Source: Nesterenkonia sandarakina (GTDB lineage Bacteria > Actinomycetota > Actinomycetes > Actinomycetales > Micrococcaceae). From it: DNA of 64,000 bases. Shown here piece by piece: positions 17,014-26,201 of the stretch (position 1 is the stretch's first letter; each line of letters starts with the position of its first letter). Location of the stretch: contig NZ_PVTY01000005.1 in NCBI RefSeq assembly GCF_003003175.1, positions 157,233-221,232 on the forward strand, given 5' to 3'. The position numbers and the translations under genes are program-made. The notes under the pieces were generated by a model. It had not been told where the DNA came from and did no database searches. It saw only the letters and a program-made list of their open reading frames with translations.

Positions 17014-17899
17014 GCTGGTGATCGAAGGTGGCGAGCTTGTCCGCCTGCCGCTCCACGATCACATCGAACGTCTCGGCGTCCATGTTCGCGGCGCTGACCA
17101 TCAGCAGGTGCCTGCCGTAGTCCACGCTCGCTGAGAAGCCGAGGACCTCCACCATGGACTCTCCGTCGTAGACCTCCATGTTCAGCTCGAGTCCACGGAA
17201 GTCGTGGGCCTCGAAGGGCTCGAAGTCCACCGAATCGGTCTCCCCCTCGAGCGGCGCCGCGGCGCAGGCCTCGGTGACCCGATCCCAGACGGCGCCTGAG
17301 TTCGGCGGCTCCTGAAGTCCGAGCATCCAGACATAGAGGCTCTCGGTGCGATCGGTGAGCTCACGCTGGTACTCCTGGACCACGCCGCGCTCCGGGCTCT
17401 CCCCGACGAGGTCCGCGTTGATCCGGTCCATCGCCGCAGCACATTCACCCTCGCCGAAGCTCTCGGTGTACACCTCTGCGGCCGCACCCAGCTGATCCTC
17501 GAAGAAGTCCAGCCCGGTCAGCGTGGAGTGGCTGTCCGGGGTGAAGGGGAGCTCCGACTCGGTGAGCAGGATCTGCGCGATCTCACGCTCGGTGAGCAGC
17601 TCCTCGGACGCAGGCGCGGGCGACGCCTCGGCGCCGTCGTCATCCTGGCTGCTCCCGTCCTCAGCGGAGGGGTCCTGGGCGGAGCCGTCCTCAGCGGAGG
17701 CGTCCTGGGGCGCCCCGGCCTCCGCACTCTGCGAAGGGAGGCCGCTCACGGATGCCGTGTTCTGCTCGGGACCCGAGTCCTGAGGGTCCGCAGAACAGGC
17801 CGTGGCGGCAAGCGTCACCGCGGCGGCGATTCCGAGCAGAGCCGATGCCCGGTTTGCGGAGGGCGCGCTTCGGCGAGCCGTCGAACGCAGTCCGCTCAT
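17003..17899 (-). CDS. Predicted lipoprotein of unknown function
   Basis: A 298-residue exported protein with a lipobox LAATAC after a hydrophobic signal segment. A disordered acidic linker with repeats of the type DASAEDGSAQDPSAEDG follows, then a folded domain (about residues 100-298) with conserved-looking pairs of cysteines. No family was recognised. TGAGGAAAC precedes the ATG; an AT-rich TATACT about 70 bases upstream is the likely -10. The 3' end overlaps the convergent pabB by 11 bases. Confidence 0.78.
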   Translation of the reverse strand: MSGLRSTARRSAPSANRASALLGIAAAVTLAATACSADPQDSGPEQNTASVSGLPSQSAEAGAPQDASAEDGSAQDPSAEDGSSQDDDGAEASPAPASEELLTEREIAQILLTESELPFTPDSHSTLTGLDFFEDQLGAAAEVYTESFGEGECAAAMDRINADLVGESPERGVVQEYQRELTDRTESLYVWMLGLQEPPNSGAVWDRVTEACAAAPLEGETDSVDFEPFEAHDFRGLELNMEVYDGESMVEVLGFSASVDYGRHLLMVSAANMDAETFDVIVERQADKLATFDHQLTD

Positions 17900-17991
17900 G
17901 TTTCCTCAGGTCTCATCGGCGCAGGGTGGACAGGTGCCAGCAGGGCTCCGGCGTCCTCGGCAGAGAGTATATATGCTCGTCAAACGGGGCT

Positions 17992-19509
17992 CTACTGCAG
18001 CCCGGAGGTGAGCCGGAAGGTGTTGTCCAGGTAGCGCACGTGCCACGGCCTGCGTGCCCACTCCTGGAGGTCAAGCTCGGTGGAGAGCAGCAGGTAGTCG
18101 ACGAAGACGGCTTCGATCTCGGCGACCTTGTCCACATCGACGATCATCAGCGTGACCTCGAGGTTCAGCGAGAATGACCGCATATCCATGTTCGAGGAGC
18201 CCAGGACCGCGACGTGGTCATCGATGATCATGAACTTCGCGTGCAGCACATCAGGATCCGGGTAGCGGAAGATCCGCACCCCGGCCTCGAGCAGGATCTG
18301 ATAATACGACTGCTGGGCATGCTGGACGGTGAACTGATCGGCCTTCTTCGAGACCAGCACCAGGACCTCGACGTCGCGGTGCGCGGCATTGGTCAGGGCG
18401 TAGAGCAGCGAATCGTCGGGGACCAGGTACGGGGTGGAGATGATGATCCGGTCGGTGGCCTGGTAGATCAGGTCGTTGAAGAGCCTGAGGTTGTTCTCGT
18501 CCGGGAAGCCCGGGCCGGAGGGGACGACCTGGACCAGCGACCCTCCGGAGGAGGCTTCATCGGCCTCGAGGTCCACCAGCAGCTTCTCCCCGAGGTTCTC
18601 ATTGGTCTCGGCGTACCAGTCCGAGGCGAAGACGATGTCGAGCCCGGTCACGGCGGGGCCGGTGAGCACCACGTTGAGCTCCACCCAGCGTCGGCCCATC
18701 CGCACCGCCGCGGGGCGCTGGTAGTGCGGCTCGATCAGGTTCGTGGATCCGGTCAGGGCCGTGATGCCGTCGATCACCACGATCTTGCGGTGGTTGCGCA
18801 GGTCGAGGCGGGAGAAGCGGCGGCGCAGCGGACGGATCGGCAGCACGCGGTGCCACTCGATCTTAGAGCTGCGCAGCCGCCGCTTCAGGCGGCGGTAGCC
18901 CTTGACCCGGGCGGTGCCGAGGTGGTCGAAGAGGAAGCGCACCTTGACCCCGCGCTCGGCCGCGCGCTCCATGGCGTCGAGGACCGGACCGGTGTATTCG
19001 GGGTCATCGCCGACGATGTAGAAGAGCACGTGGACGTACTCCCGCGCCTCATCGATCTGATCGACCAGCCAGGTGAAGGAGGCCTTGTAGTCGGTGATCA
19101 GGGTGAGCTGGTTGCCCTCCTGGATGGGGAACGCGCCGAGGTTGCGGTTGAGCACCGCGGTGGCGCTGAGCTGCTCATGCTCGCGCAGCTGGTCCGAGAG
19201 CTCCATCTGGCTGGTGGCCTCCAGCAGCGCCGCGTTCATCCGCCGCTGACGCTCCTGCCGTCGGGCGGAGAGCTTGCTGCGACCCAGGAGCAGGAACAGA
19301 GGAAGCCCGATCGCAGGGATGAAGAAGATCGCCAGCAGCCAGGCCATCGCGGTGTTGGGACGGCGGTTCGACGGGATGATGCCGATCACGGCCACCCGGA
19401 CACCGATCTCGAACACGAGGATGCTCAGGAAGATCCCCTGCGGCAGGTCTTCCAGTCCCAACCCGCTGAATGGCCACAGCAATTCGTCCCCTCCCGATCC
19501 TTCCAGCAC
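17992..19509 (-). CDS. cls: Cardiolipin synthase (phospholipase D family)
   Basis: A 505-residue membrane enzyme that makes cardiolipin from phosphatidylglycerol. Two N-terminal membrane helices (within the first 70 residues) precede two phospholipase D domains with HKD motifs NHRKIVVIDG and LHAKFMIIDD, each followed by GS(T/S)N. The frame opens with GTG at 19509, but TTG at 19482 (codon 10) has a much better Shine-Dalgarno (GGGAGGGG), so the first nine residues are doubtful. It is transcribed divergently from pabC across 60 bases. Confidence 0.93.
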   Translation of the reverse strand: MLEGSGGDELLWPFSGLGLEDLPQGIFLSILVFEIGVRVAVIGIIPSNRRPNTAMAWLLAIFFIPAIGLPLFLLLGRSKLSARRQERQRRMNAALLEATSQMELSDQLREHEQLSATAVLNRNLGAFPIQEGNQLTLITDYKASFTWLVDQIDEAREYVHVLFYIVGDDPEYTGPVLDAMERAAERGVKVRFLFDHLGTARVKGYRRLKRRLRSSKIEWHRVLPIRPLRRRFSRLDLRNHRKIVVIDGITALTGSTNLIEPHYQRPAAVRMGRRWVELNVVLTGPAVTGLDIVFASDWYAETNENLGEKLLVDLEADEASSGGSLVQVVPSGPGFPDENNLRLFNDLIYQATDRIIISTPYLVPDDSLLYALTNAAHRDVEVLVLVSKKADQFTVQHAQQSYYQILLEAGVRIFRYPDPDVLHAKFMIIDDHVAVLGSSNMDMRSFSLNLEVTLMIVDVDKVAEIEAVFVDYLLLSTELDLQEWARRPWHVRYLDNTFRLTSGLQ

Positions 19510-19572
19510 AGCCTACTGGGTCGACCGCAGTCGATCGCCCCTGGCGGGCCGCGCAGGGGCTAGGCTGTAGCC

Positions 19573-20529
19573 ATGGCTGAGCACTTTCGTGATGACTCTG
19601 TGGCCGCCGTCGCCGTACGGATCGACGCCGAACACCCCAATGGAGCGGTCTTTGACCCGCACCAGCCCCAGCTGCGGATCACCGACCTCGGTGCCATCCG
19701 CGGAGACGGGATCTTCGAGACGATGTACGCCGTCAACGGGACGCCGAGGAAGCTCGACGCGCACCTTGCCCGGCTCCGTCGCTCCGCGGGCATCCTGGAC
19801 ATCGGCATCCCCCCGGCTGACTCCTGGGAGGCCGCCGTCGGGCTGGGCCTCGAGGAGTACCGCGCCCGGGGCGGGGTGCCCGAGGAGCTGGCGGTCAAGC
19901 TGGTGGCGACCCGCGGGGTCGAGAACGAGCCCGCCTCCGAGGATCCGGCCTTCGCCGGCACCTACTGGCTGATGCTGACCCCGGTCGCGGAGAGCATGCG
20001 GACCAACCGCGGCAAGCCGCTGGCCGTGACGCTTCTGGACCGCGGCTACGACTCCACCGCCGCTGAGCGCGCTCCCTGGCTGGTCCTCGGGGCGAAGACG
20101 CTGAGCTACGCGGTGAACATGGCGGCGCTGCGCCACGCCGATGCCAACGGGTTCGACGACGTCATCTTCACCACCTCCGACGGCCAGGTGCTCGAGGGCC
20201 CCACCTCCACGGTGCTGATCGCCAAGGCGGGCGCCGAGGGCGAGCCGCCGACGCTGATCACCCCGGTGCTGGAGACCGGCATCCTGCCGGGGACCACACA
20301 GGGCGCGATCTTCACCGCTGCGGAGCGGGCGGGGTGGAAGCTCGGATACGGTCCGCTCACCCCGGAGGACCTCTACGCCGCAGACCACGTGTGGCTGCTG
20401 TCCTCGGTGCGGCTGGCCGCTCCGGTGAACCGGATCGATGAGCACGAGCTCGCCGTGAACCCGGAGCTCACCGGTCAGCTGAACAGCTTCCTGGACCAGG
20501 ACCTTCCGGTAAACCACCCGGTCGACTGA
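19573..20529 (+). CDS. pabC: Class IV aminotransferase, 4-amino-4-deoxychorismate lyase-like
   Basis: A 318-residue PLP enzyme of fold type IV. The PLP lysine is in GAKTLSYAVNM, and EGPTSTVLI matches the cofactor-binding region of PabC-type lyases. PabC releases pyruvate from aminodeoxychorismate to give p-aminobenzoate, which fits the nearby pabB. A branched-chain or D-amino acid aminotransferase cannot be excluded by motif alone. TAGGCT ends six bases before ATG, indicating leaderless translation. Confidence 0.85.
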   Translation: MAEHFRDDSVAAVAVRIDAEHPNGAVFDPHQPQLRITDLGAIRGDGIFETMYAVNGTPRKLDAHLARLRRSAGILDIGIPPADSWEAAVGLGLEEYRARGGVPEELAVKLVATRGVENEPASEDPAFAGTYWLMLTPVAESMRTNRGKPLAVTLLDRGYDSTAAERAPWLVLGAKTLSYAVNMAALRHADANGFDDVIFTTSDGQVLEGPTSTVLIAKAGAEGEPPTLITPVLETGILPGTTQGAIFTAAERAGWKLGYGPLTPEDLYAADHVWLLSSVRLAAPVNRIDEHELAVNPELTGQLNSFLDQDLPVNHPVD

Positions 20530-20538
20530 GCGCGCGAG

Positions 20539-20577
20539 GCCGACTCGGCTCGCCGGCGAGCGCCTGCGCCCGTCGGC
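20539..20577. terminator. Hairpin between convergent pabC and amidohydrolase
   Basis: GCCGAC/GTCGGC (20539-20544 with 20572-20577) encloses the self-complementary GCTCGCCGGCGAGC (20548-20561). It lies in the 49-base gap between convergent genes, as expected for a terminator; there is no T-run. Confidence 0.5.
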
Positions 20578-20578
20578 T

Positions 20579-21403
20579 CTAGAGCTGACGGGCGTTCTGC
20601 AGCACCGGAACCAGCGCTCGGGTCTGGCTGACCACGTCTGGATCCACGTCGGCGACCAGCAGCTCAGGTGCGCTCCCGGCCTCCTGCAGCGGGACTCCCA
20701 GCGGGGAGACGATCATCGAATGACCGATCCCGGTGGGCGCTCCCTGCACCGAATCGACGCCGGCTGCGGCGGGGTCCGCCTGCCCGCAGGCAAGGATGTA
20801 CTGGGTGGAGTCCAGCGCCCGGGCCTGGGCCAGCAGCCGCCACTGCTCCAGCTTGCCCTCCCCGGCGCCCCATGAGGCCGGCACCAGGGTCACCTGGGCG
20901 CCCGAACGGGCGTGGGCCGTGAAGAGGTTGGGGAAGCGGATGTCGTAGCAGGTGGCCAGACCGAAGGTCACCCCGTCGAGGACGAACTGCGCCGGGCTCC
21001 GGCCGGGCTGGACGCCGTCGGACTCTTTGAAGCCGAAGGCGTCATAGAGGTGGATCTTGTCGTAGGCGACGTCGATCTCCTCCTCGGGGCCGGCCGGGCC
21101 CACCGCGAGCAGGGTGTTGACCACGCGCGGGCGGCCGTCGCTGCTGGGCACCCCGGGGGTGAACATCCCGGCGACGATCACGATCTGCAGCTCCCGCGCC
21201 AGGGCGCGGACCGCCTCCGCCCAGGGCCCGGTGACCGGTTCCGCCACCGGGGGCAGCGGATGGCCGAAGGCGCGCTGGGCCGCCTCGGGGAAGACGACGA
21301 CGCGCGCACCGGCCTGTGCGGCGCGGGCGGCGTAGTCGCGGATCAGCTCGAGGTTTGCTTCGGGATCCGGGCCGGTGGTGATCTGAGCGGCAGCGATGCG
21401 CAT
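20579..21403 (-). CDS. Carbon-nitrogen hydrolase (nitrilase superfamily)
   Basis: A 274-residue cytosolic amidase. The catalytic triad is visible: E40 in VFPEA, K115 in YDKIHLYD and C151 in LATCYDIRFP. The protein resembles the deaminated-glutathione/omega-amidase (Nit) branch of the superfamily by its YDKIHLYDAFGF stretch, but the substrate is inferred only. It follows the DUF4235 gene by three bases, so the two form an operon. Confidence 0.93.
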   Translation of the reverse strand: MRIAAAQITTGPDPEANLELIRDYAARAAQAGARVVVFPEAAQRAFGHPLPPVAEPVTGPWAEAVRALARELQIVIVAGMFTPGVPSSDGRPRVVNTLLAVGPAGPEEEIDVAYDKIHLYDAFGFKESDGVQPGRSPAQFVLDGVTFGLATCYDIRFPNLFTAHARSGAQVTLVPASWGAGEGKLEQWRLLAQARALDSTQYILACGQADPAAAGVDSVQGAPTGIGHSMIVSPLGVPLQEAGSAPELLVADVDPDVVSQTRALVPVLQNARQL

Positions 21404-21406
21404 GGA

Positions 21407-21676
21407 TCAGACCTCCGTGCGATCTCCGACCCGGCTGCGGAACTTCTTCACCGTGGAGCTGGCGCCGCGCTGGGAGAGCACCTGCACGGTGGCGGAGACG
21501 GCCGCGGAGCCGATGGAGAAGGCGAGCGCACGCTTGAGCGTCATCTCGTCATTCGCCACGCGGGGCGCATCATCACCGGTGGTCTTCTTCCACACGAAGT
21601 CGAAGATGCGAGTGGCGACGAAGCCGCCGGCCAGTGAGATGCCAAGGGCCATGCCCTTGTCCAGAAGCTTGTCCAC
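21407..21676 (-). CDS. DUF4235-type small membrane protein
   Basis: An 89-residue protein with two hydrophobic helices, one near the N-terminus and one at about residues 50-65, and a basic C-terminus. It matches the general layout of DUF4235 proteins of actinobacteria, for which no function is known. GTG start with GAGGAG upstream. First gene of a two-gene operon with the hydrolase, and divergent from the thiamine riboswitch transcript. Confidence 0.75.
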   Translation of the reverse strand: MDKLLDKGMALGISLAGGFVATRIFDFVWKKTTGDDAPRVANDEMTLKRALAFSIGSAAVSATVQVLSQRGASSTVKKFRSRVGDRTEV

Positions 21677-21739
21677 AGTGTTCTCCTCAGGGGGTGGGTC
21701 GGTGTCCTGGTGTTACTCTAGTGCACGTCATTTAAGACA

Positions 21740-21867
21740 CGACAGGGGAGCGCCCCTCGACGGAGGAACCCGGCTGAGAAGCCACGATTCCGTCGGCAGG
21801 GCGCTGAGAGTGGGCTGAAGGCCCAGACCCTCGCACCTGATCAGGTTAGGACCTGCGAAGGAAGTCG
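21740..21867 (+). promoter_or_regulatory. TPP riboswitch (THI element)
   Basis: The conserved thi-box sequences are present: GGGGAGCGCCC, GGGCGCTGAGAG, ACCCTCGCACCTGATC and GGTTAGGACCTGCGAAGGAA, with P1 formed by CGAC (21740-21743) and GTCG (21864-21867). An enlarged P3 arm (GACGGA/TCCGTC) is seen. A candidate -10, TACTCT (21714-21719), lies upstream. Thiamine pyrophosphate should bind and turn off the ykoE-ykoDC genes. Downstream, CCCT-CACTC-AGGG overlaps the ykoE Shine-Dalgarno, consistent with translational control. Confidence 0.93.
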
Positions 21868-21951
21868 AGAATCTTCACTCGGATGCTCGGGCTGCGGCTC
21901 GAGTCTCACTCCTGCGTGCTTTTGGTCCACCCTCACTCAGGGAGAAGCATC

Positions 21952-22617
21952 ATGAGCAGCAGAGAACGCGCGGTCAGCGCAGGCCGCGGCACCACCGAAC
22001 ACTCCCCCGCCCGATCCTGGCGCTGGTCGGTCTCCGACATCGTGGTCGCCTCGGTGCTCGCCGTCGCCTCCGGGGTCATCTTCTGGGGATGGAACCTCAG
22101 CTACCACCTGATCGGCAACCTCTTCGTCTTCTACCCGCCCGTGGAGACCCTGGTGCATGGAATGTGGCTCTTCCCAGCCGTCCTGGGCGCCCTGGTCATC
22201 CGCAAGCCCGGCGCCGCGATCTACTGCGAGATGGTCGCCGCCGCGGTCTCGGCCCTGCTCGGCTCCCAGTGGGGGCTGACCGTGCTCTCCTCCGGCTTCA
22301 TGCAGGGGCTCGGCGCCGAGCTGATCTTCCTGGCAGTGGCCTATCGCCGGTTCTCCCTGGAGTTCGCGATGCTCGCCGGCGCAGCCTCCGGACTCACCGG
22401 GGGGATCACCTATCACTGGATCGTGCCGATGTACGCCTATGCGCCGGCGGAGACGATCATCCACATCGCCTCCTTCGCGCTCTCCGGGGCGATCATCGCC
22501 GGACTGCTCCCCTGGTTCGCCACCCGCGGACTCGCGGCGGCCTCGGTGCTGGGACCGCTCGCCTCTCGGCGCGCGCACCGGGAGCCGCGGCTGAGCCTCG
22601 GCCGTTCCCGTGGATGA
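21952..22617 (+). CDS. ykoE: ECF transporter substrate-binding membrane protein, YkoE family
   Basis: A 221-residue membrane protein with about five or six hydrophobic helices, matching YkoE, the S component of the YkoEDC thiamine-precursor (hydroxymethylpyrimidine-type) transporter. Motifs are FWGWNLSYHLIGNLFVFYPP and GGITYHWIVPMYAY. ATG follows GGGAG at a good distance. It lies 84 bases behind a TPP riboswitch and overlaps the energising-subunit gene by eight bases, so the transporter is made as a unit. Confidence 0.93.
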   Translation: MSSRERAVSAGRGTTEHSPARSWRWSVSDIVVASVLAVASGVIFWGWNLSYHLIGNLFVFYPPVETLVHGMWLFPAVLGALVIRKPGAAIYCEMVAAAVSALLGSQWGLTVLSSGFMQGLGAELIFLAVAYRRFSLEFAMLAGAASGLTGGITYHWIVPMYAYAPAETIIHIASFALSGAIIAGLLPWFATRGLAAASVLGPLASRRAHREPRLSLGRSRG

Positions 22618-25096
22618 CCGCTCGGGCCCCGAGGAGAGCGGCGCCGACCTCGACGAGCCGAGGCTGACCCGCCGCGGACGGGGAGTCGCCGTCACCGCGC
22701 AGGGCTGGTCCTGGACCCATGCCGAGCGCGAGCGTCCCGCCGTGCAGGGACTGGACCTGCAGATCATCCCCGGTGAGAAGGTGCTCCTCGCGGGTCCATC
22801 GGGGGCCGGGAAGTCCACCCTGCTCCATGCGCTGGCCGCGGTGCTCCACGACGACGAGGCCGAGGTCCACGGCCAGCTGCTGCTCGACGGGGTCGCACCC
22901 GATCACGCCCGGGGCAGGGCAGGACTGATGCAGCAGGACCCGGAGTCGCAGGTGGTGCTCTCCCGGATCGGCGACGACGTGGCCTTCGCCGCGGAGAACC
23001 TCTCGGTCCCGCGGGAGCAGATCTGGACGCGGGTCAGTGCCGCACTCACCGACGTCGGCCTCGAGGGATTCTCGCTGGATCATCCCAGCGCGCAGCTCTC
23101 CGGGGGCCAGAAGCAGCGGCTGGCCCTGGCCGGGATCCTCGCCATGCGCCCAGGCCTGCTCCTGCTGGATGAACCCACCGCGAACCTGGACCCCGAGGGC
23201 CTGTGGCAGGTCCGTGACGCGGTGCTCGCCGCCGCCGAGGCCACCGGCGCCACGGTCATCGTGGTGGAGCATCGGCTCGAGGTCTGGGCCGAGCACATGG
23301 ACACCCTGCTCGTGCTCGAGACCGGAGGCGGAATCCGGCGACGCAGCCCCGCCACAGACGTCTTCACCGATGCCGGGCTGCGCGCGGAGCTGGGCGGGAT
23401 GGGACTCTGGGTGCCCGGCCGCGACCCGTTGCAGGAGCTGCCGCCGTGGCGGCCGGGATCACCGGGATCACCGGGGGATGATGCGACGGCGGGCGCCGAG
23501 GGTGGCAGCGATGCTGCGCCTCAGGCCGAGCCGCTGCTGCTCGCGGAGGGTCTCGCGGTCGGGCGCCACTCCCCCAAGGCCGGATGGCGCCGCGCTGCAC
23601 CCGCCCCGCCGACCCTCACCGACCTTCATCTGATGATCCGCCGGGGACAGACCCTGGGCATCACCGGCGCGAACGGCGCAGGCAAGTCCACGCTGCTGCT
23701 GACCCTCGCCGGGCTGCTGCCCGCCCACGCCGGCGGCGTCTCCGCGACTGCCGCGCTCACCGGCGGTGGCGGTGGCGGTGAGCGACTGTCCCGGGACCCG
23801 CATGAGTGGCGCTCAGCGGACCTGGTCGCCAGGATCGGGATGGTCTTCCAGGAGCCGGAGCACCAGTTCGTGCGCAGCACCGTGCGTGAGGAGCTTGCAC
23901 TGGGCGCCGAACAGGCCAGGATCCCTGGCAGCGCGGACCCGCTGTTCTCCGAGCAGCAGGTCGAAGCACGTGTGTCCCGGCTGCTGGACCGGCTGGGGCT
24001 CGCAGAGCTCGCCGAGGCGAATCCGTTCACGCTTTCGGGCGGGGAGAAGCGTCGGCTCTCGGTGGGCACGGTGCTCTCGGCGGGGCCCGAGGTGCTGATG
24101 CTCGATGAGCCCACCTTCGGCCAGGACGCGCGCACCTTCGCCGAGCTCATCTCGCTGCTGCGCGAGCACCTGGACTCCGGGGGCACGGTGCTCGCGGTCA
24201 CCCACGACGCGGGCTTTCTGCGCGCGCTCGATGCGCAGGAGCTCCAGATCCAGGCCGCGGAACGGCCTGCACCGGACACCGCGGACGAATCCCAGGCTCC
24301 GGGCGGGCCGCTCTTCGGCGCTGCGCGCTCCCCGTCCTGGCTGGGACGGCGCAACGCGCTGGCCAAGCTCATCGCGGTGTTCCTGATCACCGCGGCGCTG
24401 GTGATGACCATCGACGCGGTGAGCTCCGGCGTCGTCATCCTCGCCAGCTTTGCGCTGCTGCCGCTGGCCGGGATCCGGCCGGCGGGGTTCCTGCGGCGGA
24501 TCTGGCCCTTCGCTGCGGGCGCGGTGGTGGCCGCCTGGGGCACCGCGATCGCCGCCGAGGAGTCCGGCCGGGTGGTCGCCGACCTGGGGTTCACCACGAT
24601 CAGCGAGGGGTCGATCGCGCTGGGCCTCGCGCTGGGCGCGCGCGCCTTCGCGATCGTGCTGCCCTCGGTGATCGTCTTCTCCACCACGGACCCGACCGAC
24701 CTGGCAGACTCCCTGGCGCAGCAGCTCCGGCTGCCGGCGCGGTTCGTGCTCGGTGCGCTGGCGGCGATGCGCCTGCTCGGCCTGCTGGCCGAGCACTGGA
24801 CGACGATCGGTCACGCCCGCCGGGCCCGCGGGGTGGGCGCGCACGGCGGGTTCGCGGCCCGGATGCGCAGCACCGCCTCGCAGGCCTTCGGGCTGCTGGT
24901 CCAGGCCATCCGGATGGCGACCCGGCTCGCGGTGACCATGGAGTCTCGCGGCTTCGGCGCGGGTCCGCGCAGCTGGGCCCGTCCGTCCCGGTTCAGCCCG
25001 GCAGACCTGCCGGTGATCCTGGGCGGCGCCGCGATCGGCGCGCTGGCAGTCAGCGCGGCGATCCTGAGCGGAGCCTGGAACCTCGTCTGGACCTGA
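22610..25096 (+). CDS. ykoD: Fused ECF transporter energising protein: two ATPase domains plus EcfT-like permease
   Basis: An 828-residue fusion of what are usually separate YkoD and YkoC proteins. The first ATPase domain (about 25-265) has GPSGAGKSTL, LSGGQKQRL and LLLLDEPT. The second (about 325-560) has TGANGAGKSTLL, LSGGEKRRLS and VLMLDEPT. The EcfT-like membrane domain (about 575-828) carries the Ala-Arg coupling signatures (RRARGVGAHG, ESRGFGAG). It powers uptake through YkoE. Start is GTG, overlapping ykoE by eight bases. Confidence 0.93.
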   Translation: MDDRSGPEESGADLDEPRLTRRGRGVAVTAQGWSWTHAERERPAVQGLDLQIIPGEKVLLAGPSGAGKSTLLHALAAVLHDDEAEVHGQLLLDGVAPDHARGRAGLMQQDPESQVVLSRIGDDVAFAAENLSVPREQIWTRVSAALTDVGLEGFSLDHPSAQLSGGQKQRLALAGILAMRPGLLLLDEPTANLDPEGLWQVRDAVLAAAEATGATVIVVEHRLEVWAEHMDTLLVLETGGGIRRRSPATDVFTDAGLRAELGGMGLWVPGRDPLQELPPWRPGSPGSPGDDATAGAEGGSDAAPQAEPLLLAEGLAVGRHSPKAGWRRAAPAPPTLTDLHLMIRRGQTLGITGANGAGKSTLLLTLAGLLPAHAGGVSATAALTGGGGGGERLSRDPHEWRSADLVARIGMVFQEPEHQFVRSTVREELALGAEQARIPGSADPLFSEQQVEARVSRLLDRLGLAELAEANPFTLSGGEKRRLSVGTVLSAGPEVLMLDEPTFGQDARTFAELISLLREHLDSGGTVLAVTHDAGFLRALDAQELQIQAAERPAPDTADESQAPGGPLFGAARSPSWLGRRNALAKLIAVFLITAALVMTIDAVSSGVVILASFALLPLAGIRPAGFLRRIWPFAAGAVVAAWGTAIAAEESGRVVADLGFTTISEGSIALGLALGARAFAIVLPSVIVFSTTDPTDLADSLAQQLRLPARFVLGALAAMRLLGLLAEHWTTIGHARRARGVGAHGGFAARMRSTASQAFGLLVQAIRMATRLAVTMESRGFGAGPRSWARPSRFSPADLPVILGGAAIGALAVSAAILSGAWNLVWT

Positions 25097-25147
25097 GTCG
25101 GTCGGTTCGCGGCGGCGGACTGCACCGGACCGGCGCCGGCGGGCTGG

Positions 25148-25534
25148 TCAGCCGCGGGAGGGCGGGATGTCGCGGCTGATCCGCTCCACGGCGCTGGCGA
25201 GCTCGTCGTGGGTGAGCAGGTCCCTGCGCATGTGCTTGGTGCGGTAGCCGGAGCGGCCCACCACATGCGCGCTGACCGGGGCGGTGAGCAGCTGCAGACC
25301 CCAGGCGAGCAGCACGATGGCCACCCATTCCCAGGACCGCCAGGTGATCGCCGCGGCGAGCAGCAGCGAGAGCAGGCCGAGCACCTGGGGCTTGGTCGCG
25401 GCGTGCATCCGGGAGTGCAGGTCGGGCAGCCGGACCAGGCCGACGCCGGCGGCCAGGGACATCAGCCCGCCGAGCACCAGCAGCACCGAGGCCACCGCGT
25501 CGAGGATCAGGTCCGCGTCGAGCGAGTCAAACAT
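25148..25534 (-). CDS. mnhG: Na+/H+ antiporter subunit G
   Basis: A 128-residue membrane protein with three hydrophobic helices and the MnhG/MrpG core MSLAAGVGLVRLPDLHSRMH...ATKPQVLG. It is the last subunit of the Mrp complex. Its start (ATG at 25534) overlaps the mnhF stop by eight bases. The frame extends further upstream, but that part is an mnhF shadow. Confidence 0.93.
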   Translation of the reverse strand: MFDSLDADLILDAVASVLLVLGGLMSLAAGVGLVRLPDLHSRMHAATKPQVLGLLSLLLAAAITWRSWEWVAIVLLAWGLQLLTAPVSAHVVGRSGYRTKHMRRDLLTHDELASAVERISRDIPPSRG

Positions 25535-26201
25535 CGCGATCCTCCTGTCGCTCCTGCTGCGTCTGCTTCTGGGCAGCTGCGCTGGCGTCCGGGCGGGCGT
25601 CTGGGCGGGCTGCCGTGTCGGCGTCCTGCGTGTGCTCCGACTCAGGATCTGCGGCGGCGTCTGTGCCCGCGTCTTTGCTGGTGGCGGCGCTCGGGCCAAT
25701 GCCCGCGCCTGCGTCGGCGCTCTGGGCGTCGTGGCGGCGCGGAGTGAAGCCCGAGCGGGCCAGGGCCGAGAACCAGGAGGTGGACTCATCCTCCTCAGGC
25801 TCGAGCCCGGGCATCCGCGGGGTGCTCACGGGGTCGTGCGGCGCCTCCGGTTCGTTCTCCGCGGCGGCACCGGGGATCGCCGGGGCCACCGGCGGGGACG
25901 GGTAGGGGTCCTGCTCCGAGGTCTCGGCGGCGACCTCCTCGGGAGAGCGCACGACCACATAGCGTGCGATCGCCACGGCACCGAGGAAACCGATCACCGC
26001 GGTGATCACGACGAACAGGATGAAGTCCTGATGGTCGTTGACCACCATGTCCACGATCATCATCGAGGCCACGATGATGAGCATGACGTCGAGGCTGATC
26101 ACCCGGTCCAGCACGGACGGGCCCTTGTAGATGCGGTAGACGCTGCCGAGAGCGCCGAGCGCGAGCAGGAGCTGGGTGATGTGCACAGCGATGTCGAGCA
26201 T
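25527..26201 (-). CDS. mnhF: Na+/H+ antiporter subunit F with long acidic tail
   Basis: A 224-residue protein. The MnhF core (about residues 1-95, three helices, with GPSVLDRVISLDV) is followed by about 130 residues that are disordered, Asp/Glu/Pro/Ala rich and contain no membrane segment. Typical MnhF is about 90 residues, so more than half the protein is an extension. Its start is coupled to mnhE by TGATG. Confidence 0.92.
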   Translation of the reverse strand: MLDIAVHITQLLLALGALGSVYRIYKGPSVLDRVISLDVMLIIVASMMIVDMVVNDHQDFILFVVITAVIGFLGAVAIARYVVVRSPEEVAAETSEQDPYPSPPVAPAIPGAAAENEPEAPHDPVSTPRMPGLEPEEDESTSWFSALARSGFTPRRHDAQSADAGAGIGPSAATSKDAGTDAAADPESEHTQDADTAARPDARPDASAAAQKQTQQERQEDRDV

